NCBI GenBank assembly: GCA_905221605.1
Contig: CAJNDS010002463.1
Location: 252,501 to 287,500 of the forward strand
From: Symbiodinium natans
Taxonomy: Eukaryota; Sar; Dinophyceae; Suessiales; Symbiodiniaceae
Length of the DNA stretch: 35,000 bases
Direction: 5' to 3'
Under the pieces are notes generated by a model, which saw only the letters and a list, made by a program, of their open reading frames with translations, searched no databases and had not been told where the DNA came from. Each line of letters starts with the position of its first letter. Position 1 is the first letter of the stretch. Shown here piece after piece: positions 29,940 to 35,000 of the stretch. Made by a program: the position numbers and the translations under genes.

Positions 29940-30300
29940 ACAGTTGGTGAGATCGGATTGTGGGGTGGTAGAAGGAGTGACACGGCGAATCAGTGCATGT
30001 GTTCTCGATTCAGGCTTCCCAGATGTGAAGACTGCGGCTGCGGCAAGATTGAATCACGTGCCATCCCAGATGTCCTATTTGCGGAATGCTTTTTGCGTGG
30101 TGTTTTTTGCATGGGTGCTAATTGCCCCGTTGTCCCTGATCACGGAACTTGGTGGACGGAGCAGAGCTGTGTTTTCCCAACACGTTCTTTGTCACGGCCT
30201 TCCCGCTGCTGCGATCAGACATTCGAAGCCGCGGGGGCTTCGACGGTCTTCAGCATGGTTGCCATAGACGACCGCTTTATCCTTCCGAAACACCGTGAGC
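29940..30300 (+). pseudogene. Possible decayed membrane-protein fragment, bestrophin-like
   Basis: One frame reads SYLRNAFCVVFFAWVLIAPL then SLITELG, a convincing hydrophobic segment. In the next frame comes WTEQSCVFP and in the third NTFFVTAFPLL. Bestrophin-type anion channels have a similar P.L...LGWW..........F...G order, so this could be a frameshifted relic. The resemblance is weak and from memory of the family pattern only. No start codon or splice context supports an active gene. Confidence 0.25.
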
Positions 30301-30570
30301 TTTAAGGACGATGCCTTGGGAGGCCCAAAAGAGATGTGGGCGAAACCCTAAACCCTAAACCCTAAACCCTAAACCCCAAACCCCAAACCCTAAACCCTAA
30401 ACCCTAAACCCTAAAGATGGAGAACGGGCCGCTCACGGTGGTGGATGCATGGCGCAGCGCCGCTTCCTTCTGGACCGCCTGCGCGAGAGCCGGAGCAGAG
30501 CTTGCTCCATCTCTGTAATCTAAGGGCCTTGAGAAGTAGAATGGGTTGTAGGGGGGTTACTATCGTATAA

Positions 30571-30709
30571 TGTTATTATTGTTATGATTATTATTGTTAT
30601 TATTATTGTTATTATTATTGTTATTATTATTGTATTATTATTGTATTATTATTGTTATTATTATTGTTATTATTATTGTTATTATTATTGTTATTATTAT
30701 TGTTATACA
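30571..30709. repeat. TTATTATTG repeat
   Basis: About 140 bp of TTATTATTG/TTATTATTATTG units. It gives poly-Ile, Tyr or Leu frames that are artefacts. Confidence 0.93.
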
Positions 30710-31172
30710 GAGGCCATGTGGGATGTGGGGATACCATCAGTAGTTCTTCCGACCCCTATGGTAAGCTGCCATCGTGGCCGGCAGGGCGTGATGCGCTTAC
30801 GCCCCACAAGGATGAAGCTAACGTCGTCATGGGCAAAGACTACGAGGTCGAAGCCGCGGCTGAGGGTGCGGTGTGTGGCCGGGTCTTGCATCATCCAGGT
30901 TCACCCCTAAACCCTAAACCCTAAACCCTAAACCCTAAACCCTAAACCCTAAACCCTAAACCCTAAACCCTAAACCCTAAACCCTAAACCCGCCCACCAC
31001 CCCTCTCCTTCTGTAGGTAGGTGGGCGCTGTCGAGCGATCAGCGAGACCTTGGCAGGCTCTGCTGGGCTGCAGAGCCTGCCAGGCTCACCCCTGAGGGGT
31101 CGCCAAGCTAAAGTCGCCTAGCTTGGTCACTGAGTATATTGTATTACCCTAAAGCCTAGCCGGTGGATCCTT

Positions 31173-31425
31173 TTTAACAGGGCCCTGGCCCTGGTCCTGG
31201 CCCTGGCCCTGGCCCTGGCCCTGGGTCTGGCCCGGCGCTGGCCCTCTGGCCCTGACCCTGGCGCGCCCTGGCCGCCCTTGGCCTTTCTGGCCCTGGCCCT
31301 GCCCTGGCCCTGGCCCTGGCTCTGGTTCTGGCCCTGGCCCTGGTCCTGGATTGGCCCTGGGTCTGGCCCTGGCCTTGGCCCTGGCCCTGGCCCTGGCTGG
31401 CCCTGGCTGGCCCTGGCCGGGTGCT
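31173..31425. repeat. GGCCCT minisatellite
   Basis: About 250 bp of CCTGGC/GGCCCT hexamer with T and G variants. Because six is a multiple of three, all frames stay open on both strands. Confidence 0.93.
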
Positions 31426-32695
31426 TTGCGTCAAGTCCATTGCGCCAAGTCCTCTGTGCCAAGTGCATTGAGGTGCATTACGCCAAGTGCATTGTTCCAT
31501 GTGTCAAGTGCATTGTGCCAATGTTCCACGTGCATTGTGTCACGGCCAAGTGCATTGTGCTAATGTACTCGTGTGTGTGCCAACTGCATTAAAGTGCCAA
31601 GAGCATTGCGTCAAGTCCGTTATGCAATCAATGCCAAGTGCATTGCGCTTGTGTGCCACTGGGCCAAGTGCATTGCGTTAAGGTCACGTGCGTTGAAGTG
31701 CATTGTGCTCCTGTGCTCGTGCGTGCGCCAACTGCAAAATAGTGCCAAGTGCATTGCGTCACGTCCGCTGTGCCATCAATGCCAAGCGCATTGCGCTTGT
31801 GTGCCACTGGGCCAAGTGCATTGCGTTAAGGTCACGTGCGTTGTGGCAATGTGCCAGTGCATGTGCGAGCCGCATTGTTGTGCCAAGTGTGTTGCGCCAA
31901 GTCCATTCCGCCAAGTCCGTTGTGCTAAGTGCACTGTGCCAAGTGCATTGTGCTAAGTGCATTGTTCCATGTGCCAAGTGCATTGCGCTAATGCACTTCC
32001 AAGTGCATTGCGCCCAAGTGCATTGTGCCAAAGTGCCTTGTGCTCGTGTGCACGTGCCTGTGTCAGGTGCATTGTGCCAAGTGCGTGCCAAGTCCAAGTG
32101 CATTGCGCCAAAAGGCATTGTGCCATAGTGCCAAGTGCATTGCGCAGGTGCTCTGTGCCAAGTGCGTTGTTCCAGGTGCATTGCGTCAGTGCCAAGTGCG
32201 TTGCGCCAATGTGCCAAGTGCATTGTGTCAAGGCCAACTGCATTGTGCTAATGTACCCGTGCATCTGCCAACTGCTTCTAGTGCCAAGTGCATTGCGTCA
32301 AGTCCGTTGTGCCCAGTGCATTGTGTCAAGGTAAGAGCCGCATTGCTGTGCCAAGTGTGTTGCACCAAGTCCATTGCGCCAAGTCCGTTGTGCTAAGTGC
32401 ACTGTGCCAAGTGCATTGCGCTAAGTTTTAGTGCGTTGTCCCATGTGCCAAGTGCATTGTGCCAAGTGCATTGTGCCAAGTGCATTGCGCCCAAGTGCAT
32501 TGTGCCAAGTACGTGCCAAGTCCATGCTCTGTGCCAAGTGCATTGTTCCAGGCGTGCATTGTGCCAAGTGCATTGCGCAAAAGGGCATTATGCAGGGCAT
32601 CGTGCCAAGCGCCTTGTGCCAAGTGCATTGCGCCAGCTGTGTTGTGCCGAGTGCATTGTGTCAAGGCCATTGCGCGCAAATGCCCCAAGCACTCG
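31426..32695. repeat. 15-bp degenerate minisatellite GTGCCAAGTGCATTG
   Basis: About 1.27 kb built from a unit close to GTGCCAAGTGCATTG, with C/T and G/A variants and local higher-order repeats (for example a block near 31630-31700 recurring near 31770-31840). The period is a multiple of three, so long cysteine/alanine/leucine-rich frames open on both strands and should not be called genes. Confidence 0.92.
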
Positions 32696-33563
32696 CAGTG
32701 TTTTATCTTAGTGTCTTATCTTCGTGTCCTCTAAACATGTTCGATGTGTGAAATCTGAAACATTCGCAGTGTTCTGTCTTAGTGTCCTCTAAACATGTTC
32801 GAGATATGAAAATTGAATGGCTGGCTTGGCTTTGGCTGGCTCCGGTTTGGTTCCGTGATGAGTCGTGTTTGGGTGGCCTCGGGGTGGGCATGTCTTCATA
32901 CTATTGCGTTCAGCTGACCAATGCTACACCCTAAACCCTAAACCCTAAACCCTAAACCCTAAACCCTAAACCCTAAACCCTAAACCCTAAACCCTAAACC
33001 CTAAACCCTAAACCCTAAACCCTAAACCCTAAGTAGGAAAGTTGGAGTGCGCACCCGTTTTCTGGAGCTTCTGTCGACTCGCGAGAGCCTCGAAGTGTTG
33101 AGGCGGCTCTGTGGCTCTGAGGGCTTTAGGTTTAGGGTTTCGGGTTCAGGGTTTAGGGTTTAGGGTTTAGGGTCTAGGGTTTCGGGTTTAGGGCTTTTTG
33201 GGTCTTTTTGGGGCTTTTGGGGGCTTTTAGGGCTTTGAGGGCTTTTAGGGCTTTTACGGCTTCCAGGGCTTTTAGGGCTTCTAGGGCTTTTAGGGCTTTT
33301 AGGTTTTAGGGTTTAGGGTTTAGGGTGCCTTCAAGTGCATCCAGCCCCTGAATCGCGTGATTTGGGGGCTTCCGAAGTTAGGGGCACCTTATCATAAGGG
33401 AATCCTACTATTTGGGGTCTTTGACCCTAAGCCCTAAACCCTAAACCCTAAACCCTAAACCCTAAACCCTAAACCCTAAACCCTAAACCCTAAACCCTAA
33501 ACCCTAAACCCCCCAACACCCTAAACCCTATTTTCGTAAACCCGCATTTGGAATTTACGCCAG

Positions 33564-33607
33564 GTCGGTGGGGTTGGACTAACGCTGACTGCGGCCACGC
33601 ATGTGGT
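33564..33607 (+). CDS. SNF2 exon 29: motif V GGVGLTLTAATHVV
   Basis: Encodes VGGVGLTLTAATHVV. GG.GL.L..A..V is motif V. Acceptor GCCAG|G. A GC donor (GGT|GCCACT) gives phase 2 and the join THVV-HYDRCYNPAKE. The hairpin element family A starts only about 20 bp downstream. Confidence 0.92.
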
Positions 33608-33627
33608 GCCACTCGGCTTGGCCGGTT

Positions 33628-33797
33628 TACTTGGAGGTCATGGGTACTTAGGGTTTAGGGTTTAGGGGGTTCATATGGGTACCTCTAAACCCAGTTTTTA
33701 ATTCTACTTCCAACCTACTTAGAGGACTTGGGGGACTTAGGGGGCTTATATGTACAGTGAAAAATAGGCTGCAAGTACCCTGAACATGCAAGTAGAG
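33628..33797. mobile_element. Family A hairpin element, interrupted
   Basis: The left end TTACTTGGAGGTCATGGGTACTTA is followed by TTTAGGG units at 33647-33668, then a second start GGTTCATATGGGTACC and the family interior, ending GTACCCTGAACATGCAAGTAG. It looks as if telomeric units were inserted inside the element. Confidence 0.55.
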
Positions 33798-34101
33798 TTT
33801 GAAGGTCTAACGGTTTCAGGGCCCAGGCTTTCAAGAGTTTTTCAGAGTTGTTGCTGGAGCTTCTTGACTTTTAGGGTCTCGGATTTTGGTGCCAGGTTTT
33901 GGTTTCAAACCCTAAACCCTAAACCCTAAACCCTAAACCCTAAACCCTAAACCCTAAACCCTAATTCTACTTATAACCTACTTAGAGCACAGGCTTTTTG
34001 AACTTGTCTTGTGCGGTGGAGGGGGTGCAAGTCAGGAGCCCCTCATCCTCCCGGCGCCTTGAGAATCCAGAGCCCAAACCCCTTAAGCTTCTATAACTTG
34101 T

Positions 34102-34198
34102 GGGATGTTCCCCTTATACTGGCAGTCCTCAATAGGGATTAAAAGTACCCCTATAAAATTCCCTATGAAGGGCTGTTAGTATAAGGGGGAACATCCCA
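34102..34198. mobile_element. Family B hairpin (MITE-like) element
   Basis: Bounded by GGGATGTTCCCCTTATACT and AGTATAAGGGGGAACATCCC, near-perfect inverted repeats of about 19 bp around a 58-bp centre. Confidence 0.75.
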
Positions 34199-34577
34199 AT
34201 CTACAAACCCTCAAGCTTGTGCGCTTCAGGGTTCAGGGCTTGGGTTTATGTTCGGTTTAGGGTTTAGGGTTTGGGGTTTGGGGTTTGGGGTTTAGGGTTT
34301 CGGGTTTGGGGTTTAGGGTTTGGGGTCTAGGGTCTAGGGTCTGGGGTTTAGGGTTTAGGGTTTATGTTGGGATAGGGTTGAACCGTAAGCCGCCCAAACT
34401 CTTAATTCGCAAGACCCCCCAAAGCAGAAGCTCGGACCCTAAACCCGATAAACCCTATAAACCCTATAAACCCTGTAAACTCTCTAAACCCTACAAACCC
34501 TATAAAACCTATACACCCTCTAAGCCCTCAACCCTAAACCCTAACCAGTCCGAAACAAACCTCAGTGCGCGAACCCC

Positions 34578-34672
34578 TTATTTGGAGTTTCAAGGTACTT
34601 CCAACTCCAATTATAACTGCGCTTAATAAGTCCCCTGAGTTCCTTCAGTCCTCTAAGTACCCATGAACCTCA
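34578..34672. mobile_element. Family A hairpin (MITE-like) element
   Basis: TTTGGAGTTTCAAGGTACTT at the left; CTAAGTACCCATGAACCTC at the right. Interior AATTATAACTGCGCTTAATAAG as in the copy at 15635. Confidence 0.6.
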
Positions 34673-34845
34673 GGCCCTAAACCCTAAACCCTAAACCCTA
34701 AACCCTAAACCCTAAACCCTAAACCCTAAACCCTAAACCCTAAACCCTAAACCCTAAACCCTAAACCCTAAACCCTAAACCCTAAACCCTAAACCCTAAA
34801 CCCTAAACCCTAAACCCTCCACATCCCTCCACAAAGTCGCTCCAG

Positions 34846-34885
34846 GCATTATGACCGCTGCTACAACCCCGCCAAGGAGGCGCAG
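34846..34885 (+). CDS. SNF2 exon 30: motif VI start HYDRCYNPAKEAQ
   Basis: Encodes HYDRCYNPAKEAQ, the D..wNP..e.Q lead-in to motif VI (family continuation ..DR..R.GQ lies beyond the window). Acceptor CTCCAG|G. The exon end is CAG|GCGCAG or two bases later; both are GC-type donors. The unspliced continuation does not resemble the family. Confidence 0.9.
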
Positions 34886-35000
34886 GCGCAGGGCGTGGAG
34901 TGGGCTTTACAAGAGGGCTCTTTGGTGGCTAGGAACGCCTGCAGGCCGCTAGCCTTGAGCTCGCCCACTGGCTTTCAGACTTTCAGGGCTTCGGGTTGAG
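34886..35000. other. Start of intron 30, nothing recognised
   Basis: After the exon 30 donor the sequence is GC-rich and does not continue the SNF2 motif VI pattern. The next exon lies beyond the window. Confidence 0.5.

Larger units (their letters stand above)
29604..33563. repeat. Intron 28: longest intron, mixed content
   Basis: Contains a decayed protein-like stretch 29940-30300, C-sense 30343-30413, an exon-like island 30414-30510, a TTATTATTG block 30571-30709, an unassigned GC-rich island 30710-30900, C-sense 30906-30990, two large minisatellites 31173-32695, C-sense 32930-33032, a second exon-like island 33035-33125, G-sense 33131-33325, and C-sense 33425-33540. Confidence 0.7.
33608..34845. 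repeat. Intron 29: telomeric arrays and hairpin elements
   Basis: G-sense 33647-33668, C-sense 33908-33962, a family B element 34102-34198, G-sense 34256-34365, C-sense variants 34438-34545, a family A element 34578-34672, and a 140-bp perfect C-sense array 34676-34817 just before exon 30. Confidence 0.8.

Noticed and set aside
30430-30505. Frame QRRFLLDRLRES as the G..S..R segment of the second lobe
   Set aside because: It would fall after motif V in the gene order. The segment is already provided by GDVSMENRE at 28204, which is in phase with exon 26.
31127-32751. Many frames of 60-154 codons on both strands
   Set aside because: Generated by 6-bp and 15-bp minisatellites whose periods are multiples of three.

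Overview
The window is eukaryotic and is best read as most of one very intron-rich gene on the + strand. None of the longer open reading frames is convincing as a gene. Nearly all of them are repeats read through (telomere-type heptamers, TA/TG microsatellites, GGCCCT and 15-bp minisatellites). The real coding signal is about 30 short GC-rich islands of 26 to 181 bp. Read in order, they spell the ATPase core of a SNF2-family (SWI2/SNF2, superfamily 2) DNA translocase. The placed exons total about 1.75 kb (about 580 codons), roughly 5% of the 34.3 kb they span, and both ends of the gene lie outside the window.

Motifs appear in the correct order: YQ..G..WL (exon 1), Walker A DMGLGKT (exon 2), VVVPK and WQREL (3-4), FITSYG (8), DEAQ Walker B (10), SGTP motif III (12), ADLHSQFEFILP (13), PFMLRR / DPNIVPDLPDK (17-18), QRKLY (19), LREICNHP (21), SGKSEKL (24), KVLIFS (25), GDVSMENRE (27), VLLLSVG / GGVGLTLTAATHVV (28-29), YDRCYNPAKEAQ (30). 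Inferred junctions restore the reading frame at about 26 of 29 boundaries. Inferred 5' splice sites are a mixture of GT, GC and GA, and acceptors are mostly AG|G. That pattern, with a plant/alveolate-type telomere heptamer TTTAGGG and GC-rich exons, points to a dinoflagellate. Another alveolate (for example a chromerid) or a green alga is less likely but not excluded.

The introns are the remarkable part. They are built largely of (TTTAGGG)n and (CCCTAAA)n arrays and their variants. In about 17 of the 28 long introns the first array after the exon is TTTAGGG-sense and the last array before the next exon is CCCTAAA-sense, so the two ends of the intron RNA could pair into a long stem. I saw no intron with the opposite arrangement.

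Layout. 1-613: upstream telomere-like repeats. 614-9490: exons 1-9 (motif I to the segment before motif II), with a 1.1-kb nested inverted satellite in intron 2. 9491-12061: a 2.6-kb intron holding the longest telomeric block. 12062-18811: exons 10-18 (motif II to DLPDK) with a coiled-coil insertion and a 27-nt intron. 18812-28245: exons 19-27 (second RecA lobe). 28246-33563: two long introns with decayed protein-like fragments, an AT-rich block and a large minisatellite. 33564-35000: exons 29-30 (motifs V and VI). Two families of small hairpin (MITE-like) elements are scattered through the introns.
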